NCBI GenBank assembly: GCA_037957365.1
Contig: JARHVA010002126.1
Span: forward strand, 1,456,501 to 1,520,500
Source of the DNA: Torreya grandis
Taxonomy: Eukaryota; Streptophyta; Pinopsida; Cupressales; Taxaceae
Reading direction: 5' to 3'
DNA: 64,000 nucleotides
Positions within the stretch are counted from its first letter, which is position 1. Each line of letters begins with the position of its first letter. Positions 24,243 to 36,150 of the stretch are shown in pieces. Made by a program: the position numbers and the translations under genes. Below the pieces are notes generated by a model. The model ran no database searches, was not told the DNA's origin, and saw only the letters and a list, made by a program, of their open reading frames with translations.

Positions 24243-27200
24243 ATTTCCTACTATTTTTTTACTATTAATCTCTACACATTACCTTGATCTATATCATGCA
24301 TTTGAGGACTTGATGTGACCACATATTGCATGCTTCAATGTTATATCTACCTAGACATTTTATTCCTATATGTTACATGATCTATACATACCTTATACAA
24401 CTACCTTGTTTTTTTGAGGTAAGGTAACTAATAAATTTTACTTCCCCTAATGTCAAAAGGGGAGAATATTAGTGGGATCATGTCATAGAGGCATGAATTC
24501 CACATTTTTTTAGTTTTATATTTTATTAGGGGCATGCCAAGAAGACACGACCTCCACACTTGTTCAATACTCAACATCTCCAAATTACAGTGGGGGCATG
24601 TCTCCACATTTATACTAGTTATTATATTCTCCATATTTAATGGGGTAATGTCATAGAAACATGTCCTCCACACTTGAAGCAATTTTAAATTCACTATATT
24701 TCATAGTTATATGATTCAAATGCATATTTGTGGGAACATTATATACATTGGTATAATTATTATACCCATATTTTAGCTTGAGACATACATATGGTGCATA
24801 TGCCATTCAAAGGGAATATAAAATTTAAAAAATAAATCATTTTTCCAAATTCAAATACTATTATAGGTTATTATCATACCCATGATAGGTTTTAATCAAT
24901 TGTTATCAAGCCAATTTGTTGTAATAGTTGGTACACCTTTGGATGGTTGACTTGATTAAATCTCCCAATCTTAAAAAAATTATAAGTTATATTTTTTTTA
25001 AATCATATAAATTCACCAGAATACTAGGTTGGATTTTATTAATTCATACACATTCACCATATATGGTGTGTTTTTATTAAATCACTCACACTCACTAGAT
25101 TATGCACATATTTAGGTTACACGATTGAGATGAAATAAGCTCAATGGAAATGTTACAACTCACCTTTACACCAATATCGGGGGAATGTGTCCTCTAATAT
25201 ATCTATATATTTACTTGCATTATCATAATTTTCATAATATGAGCTTCAATGATTCATAATGAGATATCCTTTCAAATCAAATTATTGAAAAACAAGATGG
25301 TTGCATTAACACACATGTGTATTCCTAACCTTGATTTTTTTACTTTCAAGAATTTAATTTTGTATGTTTCATTTGTAAATTTGGATCACTTAAATTTTGT
25401 ATGTTTCAGGTCTAATATGGAAAATGGAACATGTTTCATTTGGTATGTTAAATTTAATGTGATATATTTATAAAAATGATTAGTATATATACAAGATCAA
25501 CCATCATTCATTCCTCATCTGGAAAACAATTAGAAACACCTAAAGATCACATATAAATAAAAAATAAATATACTAATAAGTAATAAATAAATCATTCAAG
25601 TGATAAAACCTACACTAGTCATTAATATCTATATATCAGTCATAGGAGAATTATTTCCATAGGTCTGAAGCATTCAAAGAGTAACCCATGAGCCATATTT
25701 TCTAAGTTTCAAAGTAGGTCACTACATGTATTTTATTATCACACATTACATAATTGTACACACAAAATCTAACATTTATGGGATAACTACATAAGTCTAA
25801 GGCCATATTTAGAGTATTGTATATGTAGGAAACAACCATTGACATGGGGTCCTTGTGATATCTTGACACCATAAGCCCATTGACCCATTTTTCCCTCAAT
25901 CACTCCAAGGGGTAAGATCTAGGGGTTTTATAATTTGATAAAGAATGATAGAGTATGTGCATAATATGAATAAATCAGAATAAAGGAAATTAAAAACTCA
26001 GAAGGCTCTATTTTTTCACATCTATGTGTAGTTAGTATTTTGTACAAGACACCTATGGTAGTGTTCGATACTTGTGTCGAACAAATATCTAGATATAACA
26101 TAAGAATCTTTGGCCACAAAGATAATATTTATAGAATTTAATGATTGTTCTAGGATCACCTTCTAGCCTACTTACAAAATGTTACATAGTAGACATGAAT
26201 GTGCATAATAAACTAGTTAAATGTCATTTATTTCCAATTCATTTTAGTATATATCAATATTTTTACTTTACTATTTAGAGCAATATAAATTTATAAATTC
26301 ATAATATTGTTTGTCTAAGTTTTATATTAATTAGATTCTCATTATATTAGTTCACCATCTTTGTTTAAAAGCTAATCTAATCCCTTAAATGTGAGATACC
26401 ACACAACTAAATTCATGATTAAAAAACTAGTATTTTTTTTTAATCAAAATTTAGAATTAATTAAAATAAACTCATTTGAAAGAAATCAAATCTTTAAAAA
26501 CAAATTTTTACCATAAAAATGAGATTAAAGTATCAAAATAGACAAGGCATGATGTAATGAAATGATAATAACTATGACAAATACATAATACTTAGGTATT
26601 TATTATATGTAATTTGTAAGGCCCCTATTTTGTATAGTACTCATATTTGCCATTCGATGACTGTACTTATTATTATTTAGACTAACTCTAGATTTATATT
26701 ATTAATCATGTCCATTTGAGGTGTGTAAGGATTTTAAGTAGATATATCATGCTTAGAAACAATAGGAAAGACCTATTATCAAACATGTCTTATTTTATTT
26801 ATTATGAAAGTATAATGCTTGCATTTTATTTATGTGGTGTTACAATTAAGAATCTGATTATGCCCATATTATATGTTGATTAAATTATGTTGAATAATTT
26901 CTAATAAAATTTTAAAATGGAAAATTCATGTGTATAATGCTTTGTGATTCTATGTATGTGAATGTTTGTATTCCTTGATATGTAGATTACTTACAATTGA
27001 TTGAGTGATCTTGTTTTGATTAAGTTCTATAACTTAAGCTATTAGGCTCGATAAATTTGATGTGCGCATTCAGTGTATAGGAAAAAGGAAGATCCAATGA
27101 AAAAAATGAGACTATATTGAGCATGGTTATATCAATAAACACCTTGCCTCAAACCTTAAACACTTATTTAACCCATCCTTTTTCATTGGTTGTCTAAATG

Positions 27201-27592
27201 CCATTTGACCTTTTTTTCTACCTTAGATTTTTGTATATGCATCAAAATTTTAATTTTTTTGGTAATTTTTTTTGCTTTTTATCCTTAAATCATTGCATCC
27301 CAAGTAGACCAACATCTAGAATCTCTAGTGGTTGATTAGTAGATTTATCTATTAACTACCTATGTCTTGTGCCTAGTGAAAAAGGTGAGTTAGTCTAGGA
27401 AGTAAATGTATAAGTCTATAGATCCACCATGCACCATTATGGACATGGAAATGAATTTTAATTAATGAGTTGTGGCCTGGTAATTTTAAGTGGTTGGTTA
27501 ATTCTATGGCATCTATATGTAGAAGTTGAACTCTCCAGTACGGGGACACTTTTTAGCTAATTCAAAAAGAATAGACTAAGTAGAAGAGATAA
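24243..27592. other. Gene-free AT-rich region between elements F and E3
   Basis: No protein family is recognised. It holds one degenerate minisatellite (24471-24704) and a short perfect inverted repeat, GTTCGA and TCGAAC with an 8-base loop, near 26062-26081. A 74-codon + strand frame at 25249-25473 is Phe/Asn-rich, partly repeats itself (TTTTGTATGTTTCA twice) and is probably chance. Confidence 0.5.
24471..24704 (-). repeat. Degenerate minisatellite, about 60-bp unit, four copies
   Basis: Units begin near 24471, 24530, 24592 and 24642 with GGGG(C/T)ATGTC and contain CCTCCACACTTG. Read on the - strand in one frame (24694-24428) the units give VWRTCFYDITPL, VWRSCLLGMPL and MWNSCLYDMIPL, so the repeat is in phase with a codon frame over 88 codons. 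It could be a fragment of a repeat-containing protein, or unit length may be in phase by chance. Confidence 0.6.
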
Positions 27593-29002
27593 TGGTGCAA
27601 TGTCATGAGACTACAAATACGGCTAAAATATAAAGGTATTATTGCTACTACAAATGGATCTGCATATGGGATATGAGTCTTACATTATAGCAAATAGATC
27701 ATTCCCAAATGACCTTGAAAATATCTAATATACGCAATATACATAACTGTGTATTAATTAACAGCCACATCTCAGATCTATCCACTCATTCCGTCTTGGT
27801 CTGCATCATAAAACAAACTCTGTCTTCACCCATGGCTCGGACCTGCATGTCATTCTGTAAGTAAACAAGGATAGTATATTGCCCATCAAACTTCTCCAAC
27901 ACCTTCCTCGGCTCGAGTATGATCATAGGTAAAGATATTTTTTGTGATTGTATATGGCATTCAAAAATCATATATCCCCACAGGTTTAGCTCAGCCTCAA
28001 TGTGTGTCCACAAGTATCTTCCTACATGCATGGTCAATTACCTTCATCAACAGGCACATGAACTATTTTGATCCAACACTGTGATTCATTTTCTATCTCT
28101 TGCCTATGCCAATGGCCTTCCAAATAGGTGAACACATCTGTGATCTAGTTTATACACCCATTACCTATAAATGACAAGTAAAATGTCTTTTATCATGACA
28201 TCAAAGGCTCTCATCAGGCGTCTCTATCCCACGTATCCAAACGGCTCCATTCCAACCTAATGGGTTTTACAAACATCACCATCATCCTTTACTCAAGGCT
28301 CGACTCTCTAGCAAAATAATCTCCATGCCTTTTCTCGGCTTGCATCAATAATGATGAAAATAGATCATCCATTTTTTTAACCCCACAGGTTCAACGCAAT
28401 GACGAGCTCATTCCAACCAGTTCCATCCTTTTAGCTCTTTTTCCAATATTCATTATATTCCTGAGCTCCTCCTACTTGTAACCTCATTCAATTTCTCTCT
28501 TTGGTAGATTCCATTCTCTTGATCTTGACTCTCTCAAGGCTCAGCTTTCTCATCATGGTCGAAACAAGACAATACAGGCTGAATGGCCTTCGTGACTCTC
28601 TCTCTCCCTAAAGGAGATCCTTCCTTTCTATCTCTCCTCTTCTTATGCCAGCTAACTTGTAGTTAATTTGTTTTATGGCTGGTCCAATAGATTCATCAAA
28701 AAGGAAATCAAATCCTTTTCAATCTCCTTGAATCTTGCATTATCCTATAAAGGCTCAACTACTCATTTGATAAGGGAATTCTTTAACTATGCTTGACTCC
28801 ACGCCATCCATGGATGCTTACAACAATAATAGGATTATTGAAATAATTTGACAACTAATAAATCCATACAAAATATATTTAGGCCTTATTTCTCCTCCAC
28901 ATGACAAGTATGAATATTTGAAAATATAACTTGGAGGGAAACTTACTTAGGTTAATGCCTATCAAAGGCTTATTCAACTAGTCCTTGCTAGATGCTCATG
29001 CA
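27593..29002 (-). repeat. E3 LTR, left copy (3' LTR)
   Basis: Matches 31801-33201 from TGGTG to TGCA. By eye about nine in ten bases agree over the first 200 bp and more later; most differences are C/T or G/A, as expected from decay of methylated cytosine. Confidence 0.88.
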
Positions 29003-29018
29003 TCATACTCTCCCTCTA
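29003..29018 (-). other. E3 polypurine tract
   Basis: On the - strand AGAGGGAGAGTATGA directly precedes the LTR start TGCATGAGC. It follows the stop of the E3 frame by about 55 bases. Confidence 0.6.
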
Positions 29019-29073
29019 GAAAGGATCTGAACCTTAATTCAAATGAAATGCTTCCTCCATGCATTAGTCTTCA

Positions 29074-31306
29074 CTATATGCCTGGATCCCAAGGTCTTGT
29101 TGTGAATGCCAATGCTATTGTTTGTCTTTGATAGTCTTTGTCTTTCATCTTCTTGCTTTTCTTCCTTTTTTGGTATGTTCTTCTCCTCATCTCCTTTTTA
29201 GCTATTATGTCCCATCTCCATGCTTCTTCATCTTCATACATGTCTTCTAGATCTTCTTGATCTTCTTGGTTCAAAAATTTGTCCATTGAACTATGGACTT
29301 CATTCATCTCCACAACTTTAACACCTGCATTCAAAACATCAAAGGCAATGTTAGAAGTAAAAAATAGAGACCATAAAGTCTCTTGGCTATCTCCACTCTT
29401 CTGCTCTTTGGCCAAAATTGCCTTTGCCTCTTTAGTGTGCTCTTTTCTTGCTTCACTCTCACCAATGGTGTTCTCATCATGGTTTGTGCCTGTATGTAGC
29501 TCTCTTGAAGAACTAAAGAGCTCTTCCAACATTCTCATTTCTTCCTTTAGTGAGCTCTCATCTATCTCCATATTCACTTCATCAAACTTGGGCTTATCAC
29601 TCACAAGGATTACTTGTCCTTCACTAGCCATACTCTTCATCTCATCCTTCCTTGAGCTGTCTTTATGCAAACCAACTTCTTCAATATACTCATCAAATAT
29701 AATTGCAGTATCCTTACCTTGTGTCTCCTTGTTGTTTTCAATCTCTACTTGAAGCCATCTTATTTTTTCTTTGTTTTCAATGAGGCATTGCTTTGCTGCA
29801 TACTCTCCCCTTTCCTCATCATCCATCCATTTGGAACTCTCTCCTTGCTAAATATTAGTCCTCATAGACAATTTCCATACCTCATTTTCCATAAAAAGAT
29901 CATTAAATGATTCAAAAACATCATTATCCCATTCATTGCAAGTAATTGACTTACCTTTCATCTTTGTATCCTCATGCTCTACCTCATTATTCTTTGAGAA
30001 GTTTTCTTTCTCACCTTTAGCCATCTATACCTTCATCATAGCTTTAGGATGACACTTGTTCAATTCACCAACCAATTTCTTCTCTTTGACATCTTCATGT
30101 TGTCTTGCTTGATAGCTGGCCTTGCTCACTTTACATTCTACCTCTTCCTTCATGCTTTGTATTTGCTTCTTGCTTGAGTCATCATCTTGATTGAGCTTTG
30201 TGTCTTTCTTTATATTTATCTTCTCAAACCATGTAGGCATCCTACATCCATGCTCTTGTACCAACACTTCCTGTTGCTTGGGAGTTTGCTTCTTCCACCA
30301 TTTAGGCATCACATATCCATGGTTAATTAGAAACTTCACCTTTCTCTTTTCTTCTCTAACATGCATATTAATAGTTTCATGCTTATAAGAATAAGAAAAA
30401 TCAATTTTTGAAATCACCTTTACCTCCTTAATGGGCTGCTCTATTAGTTCTTTGACTTGCATAGCTTCTTGATTGTTTGTACTTTCTTTACCCTTTATAC
30501 TTGACTATTCTCTTTCCTCTTCTTGGCATTCAATGGCATCATAGAAGTCATCCTCATATTCTATCTATTCTCTTGCTTGTATGGGTTCCTCAACACCTTC
30601 CTCATGCATTAACCAATGCATCTCTTCTTCTTTATCAAAAACAACAAACTTTTTCTTTTCTCCTACACATTCACTTATGTACTTGGTGTCTTCTCTTGCA
30701 CCAATCTCTTCATTCTTCAAGGCCTTTGTTTTTACCTTCACAAGGCTGCCCATACCTGCAATTACCCATGCAAAGACAACATTAGATATAAAAATAAGAG
30801 ACCACAAGGTCCCTATGAGTGTTCTCTTCACCAACACTCTTATCTTTTCAAGTGCTCTTCCTGGCACTTCATCTTTTCTTTCTTCTCTTCTCTTGTTCTC
30901 CTCAATGAGAACATTTTTCACAATATCTTCCTCTTTTTGTTTCTCTCTTGGCAACCTTCTTATCTTCTTCAAGCCTCTATGGGCTTCTCTTTTCTTGGCA
31001 ATCTCATTTTGCCTTCTTCTCCTCTTCATTAGGAGATCAATTTGCCACTTCAACCTCTTCTTCATTGGCCATACCCATGCTTGCTTGTCCATTTGCATCC
31101 AAGACTCATATCTATTTACAAACTTAGCTAAATCTCTTTTCAAACTAGCAATCTCTTTATCAATTTCAATACTGGTCATACCTTTCTTCTTTTGGATGCT
31201 TATTTTCTTCTTGGTGCCCTCATGTACCTTGCTTCTCTACACTTTTCTCAACAATATTTCCATTTCTGAGATCTTCACCCAAGCCTTTTCCACCTTTGTC
31301 TCTTGA
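29074..31306 (-). pseudogene. E3 single reading frame, gag-like charged protein, five TAG stops
   Basis: One - strand frame runs about 745 codons without any frameshift. It is interrupted only by five stops, all TAG, at 31237-31239, 30565-30567, 30505-30507, 30025-30027 and 29848-29850, and ends with TAG TGA at 29071-29076. The protein is Lys/Glu-rich with long predicted coiled coils (for example IASLKRDLAKFVNRYESW, KEEDIVKNVLIEENKRREE). Two internal duplications are visible: TLWSLIFISNVVF (plus-strand position about 30790) and TLWSLFFTSNIAF (about 29360); and HGYVMPKWWKK next to HGCRMPTWFEK (about 30330-30230). It ends TTRPWDPGI. There is no zinc knuckle and no enzyme motif. I do not recognise the family; by position it is the element's gag-like product. 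Probable start is the ATG in SEMEILLRKV near 31260. Confidence 0.75.
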
Positions 31307-31309
31307 TCC

Positions 31310-31783
31310 CTTTAGGTCCACTTGTCTCACCCAAGCCTTTCTCCTTGACTAGTCTTTTGACAATCTCCTTGATCTCACCTAGGCCTTTTGCATCCTAGTC
31401 TTTTGATCCCCCTTAATGGCTTTATTGAGCTTCATACTGAGTCAATGGTCTATAATATGACACTACTTTAACCAAATATCAATAATTTGACAAATCCAAG
31501 CTTACCTTGCTTTGGACCTTCCTCTTGAACATTCACTTGCTCCCTTACTTTTGAGCTTTCTAAGCTTCTCTTCTCTCTTGTCAAGCCTCAATGGCTTTAA
31601 GACTTCCTTTTCACCTGTTTGCTTCTCAAACACAATAAAATCAAATCAAATATCAAAGGTTACTCATACCTTTCCTCAATAGGGTCTTCTAGTGCTTTGT
31701 CCTAGTGATCCTTTTTCCAAATCCTATAACAACTCTTTATTGATGAAACATCATTAACAAATAACCATCCCAAAGATCTCTTT
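31310..31783 (-). other. E3 leader
   Basis: Between the primer site and the reading frame. It has repeated words such as CAAGCCTTT and CTTTTGATCCC at about 31290-31420 on the + strand but no frame of note. Confidence 0.5.
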
Positions 31784-31796
31784 GGCTCTGATACCA
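31784..31796 (-). other. E3 primer binding site for initiator Met tRNA
   Basis: The - strand reads TGGTATCAGAGCC, the standard plant initiator-Met primer site, four bases inside the right LTR. This fixes the element on the - strand with the right LTR as 5' LTR. Confidence 0.92.
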
Positions 31797-31800
31797 AAAA

Positions 31801-33201
31801 TGGTGTGCTATCATGAGACTACAAACAGGGCTAAAATATAAAGGTATTATTGCTATTACAAATAGATCTACATATGGGATATGAGTCTTACGTTACAACA
31901 AATAGATCATTCCTAGATGACCTTGTAAATATCTAATATACACCATATACATAACTATGTATTAATTAACAACCACATCTCAGATCTATCCACTCATTCC
32001 GTCTTGATCTGCATCATAAAACAAACTTCGTCTTCACCCATGGCTCGGACCTGCATGTCATTCTGCAAGTATACAAGGATAGTATATTGCCCATCGAACT
32101 TCTCCAATGCCTTCCTCCGCTCAGGTCTGATCATAGGTAAAGATATTTTTCATGATTATATATGGCATTCAAAAATGATATATCCCCACAGGCTCAACTC
32201 GGCCTCAACATGTGTCCACAAGTATCTTCCTCCATGCATGGTCAATTACCTTCATCAACAGGCACATGAACTATTTTGATCCAACACTGTGATCCATTTT
32301 CTATCTCTTGCCAACGCCAATAGACTTCCAAATAGGTGAACACATCTATGATCTAGTTCATATGCCCATGACCTATAAATGACAAGTAAAATGTCTCTAG
32401 TCATGACTTCAAAGGCTCTCATCAGGCGTCTCTATCCCACATATCCAAATGGCTCCATCCAACCTAATGGGTTTTACAAACATCACCTTCATCCTCTACT
32501 CGAGGTGGGCTCTCTAGAAAAATAATCTCCATGCCTTTTCTTAGCTTGCATCAATAATGATGAAAATAGATCATCCATTTTTTAACCCCACAGGCTCAAT
32601 GCAACGACGAGCTCGTTCCAATTGGTTCCATCCTTTTAGCTCTTTTTCTAATATGCATTATATTCCTAAGCTCCTATTACTTGTAACCTCATTCAATTTC
32701 TCTCTGGTAGATTCCATTCTCTTGATCTCGACTCTCTCAAGGCTCAGCTTTCTCATCATGGTCGAAATAAGACAATACAGGCCGAATGGCCTTCATGACT
32801 CTCTCTCTCCCTAAAGGAGCTCCTTTCTTTCTATCTCTCCTCTTCTTATGCCAACTAACTTGCAGTTAATTTGTTTTATGGCTGGTCCAATAGATTTATC
32901 AAAAAGGAAATCAAATCCTTTTCAATCTCCTTGAATCTTGCATTATCCTATAAAGGCTCAACTACTCATCTAATAAGGGAATTCTTCAACTATGCTTGAC
33001 TCCATGCCATCTGTGGATGATTACAACAATAATAGGATTATTGAAATCCTTTGACAACTAATAAATCCATACAAAATATATTTAGGCCTTATTTCTCCTC
33101 CACATGACAAGTATGAATATTTGAAAATATAACTTGGAGGGAAACTTAGGTTAATGCCTATCGAAGGCTTATTCAACTAGTCCTTGATAGATGCTCCTGC
33201 A
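31801..33201 (-). repeat. E3 LTR, right copy (5' LTR)
   Basis: Begins TGGTGTGCTATC and ends CTCCTGCA on the + strand. Carries the same blocks as the left LTR, including ATGGCTCGGACCTGCATGTC. Open frames in it on the + strand are broken in the left copy. Confidence 0.88.
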
Positions 33202-33590
33202 TTAGATAAATAGGAGGAAGGTAAGTGAGTAGGAAGATATAGTGAGGAGAGATGAGACTTTATACTAATAAATGATAGTGTCCTTGAGGTCTTTGAGTTA
33301 ATAGGTGGGATTCCAAATACTTGTTATAATTTCTTTTCTTTGGATGAAATCAATTATATTTCTATTTGATTGATTTGTTTTTGTATGATGAATAAGACAA
33401 CTTGGTTTATTATTTCTATTTTATTATCTTTTCCATGGATGTGCATTGGGTGCCTTATAGTTCTTTCCCACTTAGAGGCCTTAAAGATGCTTGTTTCCTC
33501 TTTATTTGACTAGAAATTTTCAACCCTTTTGTTTAAATGTGTTATAGATATAGTAATAATATGAAATGGCCTTGAATGAGCAATAACTTT

Positions 33591-33735
33591 CATGGTGGCA
33601 TATTGATAATCCCTCCCATGATGCGAATGGTGATAGACTACTTAACCCTCCCATGAATATCATGGTGGAATATTGTTACTCCCTCCCATTCTTTCCATGG
33701 TGGTGGATTTCTTTACCCTCCCATGACTGTTACAT
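33591..33735. repeat. 35-bp minisatellite, four units
   Basis: The word CATGG (or AATGG) recurs at 33591, 33626, 33661 and 33696, exactly 35 bp apart, and again, out of phase by 2, at 33733. Each unit holds (C/A)ATGGTGG, an AT-rich middle and CCCTCCCATG. Phase is kept although the sequence has diverged. Confidence 0.85.
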
Positions 33736-35384
33736 GGAAGTGATTGAGTGAGGTTTCATCTTTATATCCATTAAAACATAGAGCCTTATGTATGTTGTGA
33801 TATATTTCTTGATATTATATATCTATGAAAAGCTTATCATCATTTGAATGTTTTTATAATCTTATATTTTGAGTGAGAGGCTCTTTGGGTAAGAACTAGA
33901 GGTAGGGATGTAGGTTTGTACATGGTCACTCCATTGTGTTATGGCACCCCTACCATAGATACCTATACTTTACCTTACCATGATGTAAACATTATAGGAT
34001 TTGGGAGTATTTAGCTCAAGGGTGCCTAGAGTAATAGCTTGATGATGGAATAATGGTTTGGAGGTGATCTCTCCTGAAAATGTCTTGTAGCTAAATTAGA
34101 GTGGACAAGGACCATTATTAGAGATTGATTATTCTTACATTGTTAATTTAGGTGTAAATGGATGTAATCTCATGTATTAAAAATATTAATTATAGCCATT
34201 TTACTTATAATAATATTTTTTAAGTGAGTCTTTCGTGTAATGACCCAACTATGGGTGAGAAGTTATGTTATCTACCTATTGAAACCCTTTTATAAAATGG
34301 GATGTAACTAGTTGGTATATACTCATGTTATAGATATTATTATAAGTAATGATTCTATGTGAATAGAAGATTTTAGACTATATGGATCAATTAATAAAAT
34401 TAAAACATGTTTTTACTTGGTTTAAATATTGTTATCATCAGCCTAATCAATATAATAATGCATTCCTCTTTTTATATTTTTCCAATGATTATCTTGATGT
34501 TTATCCATCTAGGTATTAGAGAAACTTAAAAGAAATATATATATGGTGGTAAATGGAAAATAACAATATATATTGACTGTATAATCTAAATGTTGATGAA
34601 ATCCTAGTAAAATATGTCTTGTGGAATAGCTCCTTGATTGAAACATTTGAGTAAGTTATCTATTCTAGACTTTTCATAGAATGAGACAAACTAATAAAAA
34701 AGATAATTTTAATAGAACTTGATTCTATTATTATAGGAATAACAATGCAATGTAACCATTTAGGTTTGATAGTTGACACCTTTGTAAGGATTAATCAATG
34801 AAAGAATAAAAATTTGAAGACCAACCCATGATTCTATGCTTATACATTTTAATAAATTTAGTGTTTGGTCTCTTATCTATGGTGAAATGCAATGGGTCAA
34901 GTGTCGATGCTATAAGTATTATCTCCTAATGAATAGACTAGTCAAATTATAAAATAGAGTAGCTCCTAAGGAGATGTTATGCTAGATTGAGCCTAATTTA
35001 CTATTATTTTTAGTCAAATAAGCCAATGGAAGAATTAGTTTAGGGCTGATAGGTTGATTCAAGATAATGTTCTATTCCCTTTGATGTCAAAGTTTGAACA
35101 TATTTATGCCTTTTAATCACTTAATATGAATGCCAACTTCTATAGCTTAACTAAGAATATTTTGAGGAATTTATGGATTAGCTATAGTTATGTTAATGGA
35201 AACAATACACTAATAGATATATTTAGCCTTGACATAGCCTAATTTGCATTCAATAATTCATTCTCTATTTTGCACTTCATCTTGTGCCTTAGTCAATTTT
35301 ATATTTTATTATTCTTTGTATTTACTTCATGCCTTAGCCATTTATTGGTTTGTATTTTTCAATCAATGTTTTCCTTAGCCTATT

Positions 35385-35828
35385 TTAGTTTTGAAAGTTG
35401 GCCAAAGTTTCCCTAACTTCTAAAAACCCATAATTATGACATGCAACATCAACCCAACAACTTGAGGAGTTGTCAAGGTTGATGAGGGTTAGGAAATCAG
35501 TTAGTTTACTAGTGCCTATGGTGTTTTGGGATGCTACCAAGTGGTAATAACCTAGGGAATCAAAACCTAGAAGGGGATTTTGTATGTTTGAAGGAATCTG
35601 AGTCTCATGATGCTTCCATCTAGAAACATCCCAAGGACTCAGAACCTTGGTGGCTTTTGACATCTCAAGGAACTCCTTAATGTTTTTGGATGCCCAAGGA
35701 CCTGAGATGCTACCAGGGGGTAGAATATTAGTACTTAGAATCCCAAAGGGATTAGACTTTAGAATTGATCTTAGAAGCCTTTGATGGTGCCATATGACAC
35801 AATCATGAGCCAAAGGGGGTTTAGGCAT
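35385..35828 (-). CDS. Unrecognised ORF of 147 codons
   Basis: An uninterrupted - strand frame beginning MPKPPLAHDCVIWHH. I recognise no domain. Composition is more protein-like than most frames nearby. The DNA contains an imperfectly repeated word, GATGCTACCA(A/G)(G)(T/G)GGTA, near 35528 and 35707, each followed by a CTTAGAATCCC or CCTAGGGAATC word, so the frame may be chance translation of a degenerate repeat. No promoter, intron or neighbour supports it. Confidence 0.2.
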   Translation of the reverse strand: MPKPPLAHDCVIWHHQRLLRSILKSNPFGILSTNILPPGSISGPWASKNIKEFLEMSKATKVLSPWDVSRWKHHETQIPSNIQNPLLGFDSLGYYHLVASQNTIGTSKLTDFLTLINLDNSSSCWVDVACHNYGFLEVRETLANFQN

Positions 35829-36054
35829 GGACTAGACATGAAGGGGACACATGGTACCTGACCATGCCAATAATGGATTGAGGCTAAAAATGATAATTAA
35901 CTTATAATTCTGATGCAATAATCATGGGCTTATGTTAGTGAATAAATCATTTATCTTTTATGGTTGTACTTTAAATCTCCTTATCCTCTTATCTAGTATC
36001 ATGATAATGGTAAATAATTATTTAAAAATTGATTATAAAAGCATATATGTATCA

Positions 36055-36120
36055 ACATACATACATACATACATACATGCATGCATGCATGCATACATAC
36101 ATGCATACATAAATACATAT
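36055..36120. repeat. CATA/CATG microsatellite
   Basis: Tetranucleotide run: about six CATA units, then four CATG units, then mixed CATA and CATG. It lies 30 bp from the left LTR of E1. Alternate purine-pyrimidine sequence. Confidence 0.95.
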
Positions 36121-36150
36121 GCTATTAGGGTATGGTTGCATGTGGAATAT

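Larger units (their letters stand above)
27593..33201 (-). mobile_element. Element E3: non-autonomous LTR retrotransposon with one charged ORF
   Basis: Two direct repeats of 1.4 kb flank a 2.8-kb interior. On the - strand the interior starts with a perfect initiator-Met primer site next to the right LTR and ends with a purine tract next to the left LTR. The interior has room only for a short leader (31310-31800) and one frame (31306-29074); there is no protease, reverse transcriptase or integrase. This is the layout of TR-GAG or LARD-like elements, which move with enzymes from other elements. AGATAA stands just outside the left LTR (27587-27592) and 2 bases outside the right LTR (33204-33209) and may be the target-site duplication. 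Confidence 0.85.
33202..36150. other. Region between E3 and E1, no certain gene
   Basis: AT-rich DNA with a 35-bp minisatellite, one unrecognised 147-codon frame and a microsatellite. The region 34200-35350 shows no repeat or frame that I can name. Confidence 0.5.

Noticed and set aside
26062..26081. GTTCGA/TCGAAC hairpin as tRNA T-arm
   Set aside because: No acceptor, D or anticodon stem lies around it.
29279..29752. 157-codon + strand frame, Ser/Leu-rich
   Set aside because: Same reason: shadow of the E3 - strand frame.
30581..31306. 241-codon + strand frame, Ser/Phe/Leu-rich with apparent membrane segments
   Set aside because: It is the complement of the E3 charged frame; a Lys/Glu-rich frame gives such a Phe/Ser/Leu-rich shadow. 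Primer site and polypurine tract place the real frame on the - strand.
32004..32279. 91-codon + strand frame as a gene
   Set aside because: Lies in the E3 right LTR; the left LTR copy is broken in this frame and codes an unrelated reading on the other strand.
36055..36120. CATA/CATG run as a CRISPR-like or satellite array
   Set aside because: A simple tetranucleotide microsatellite without spacers.
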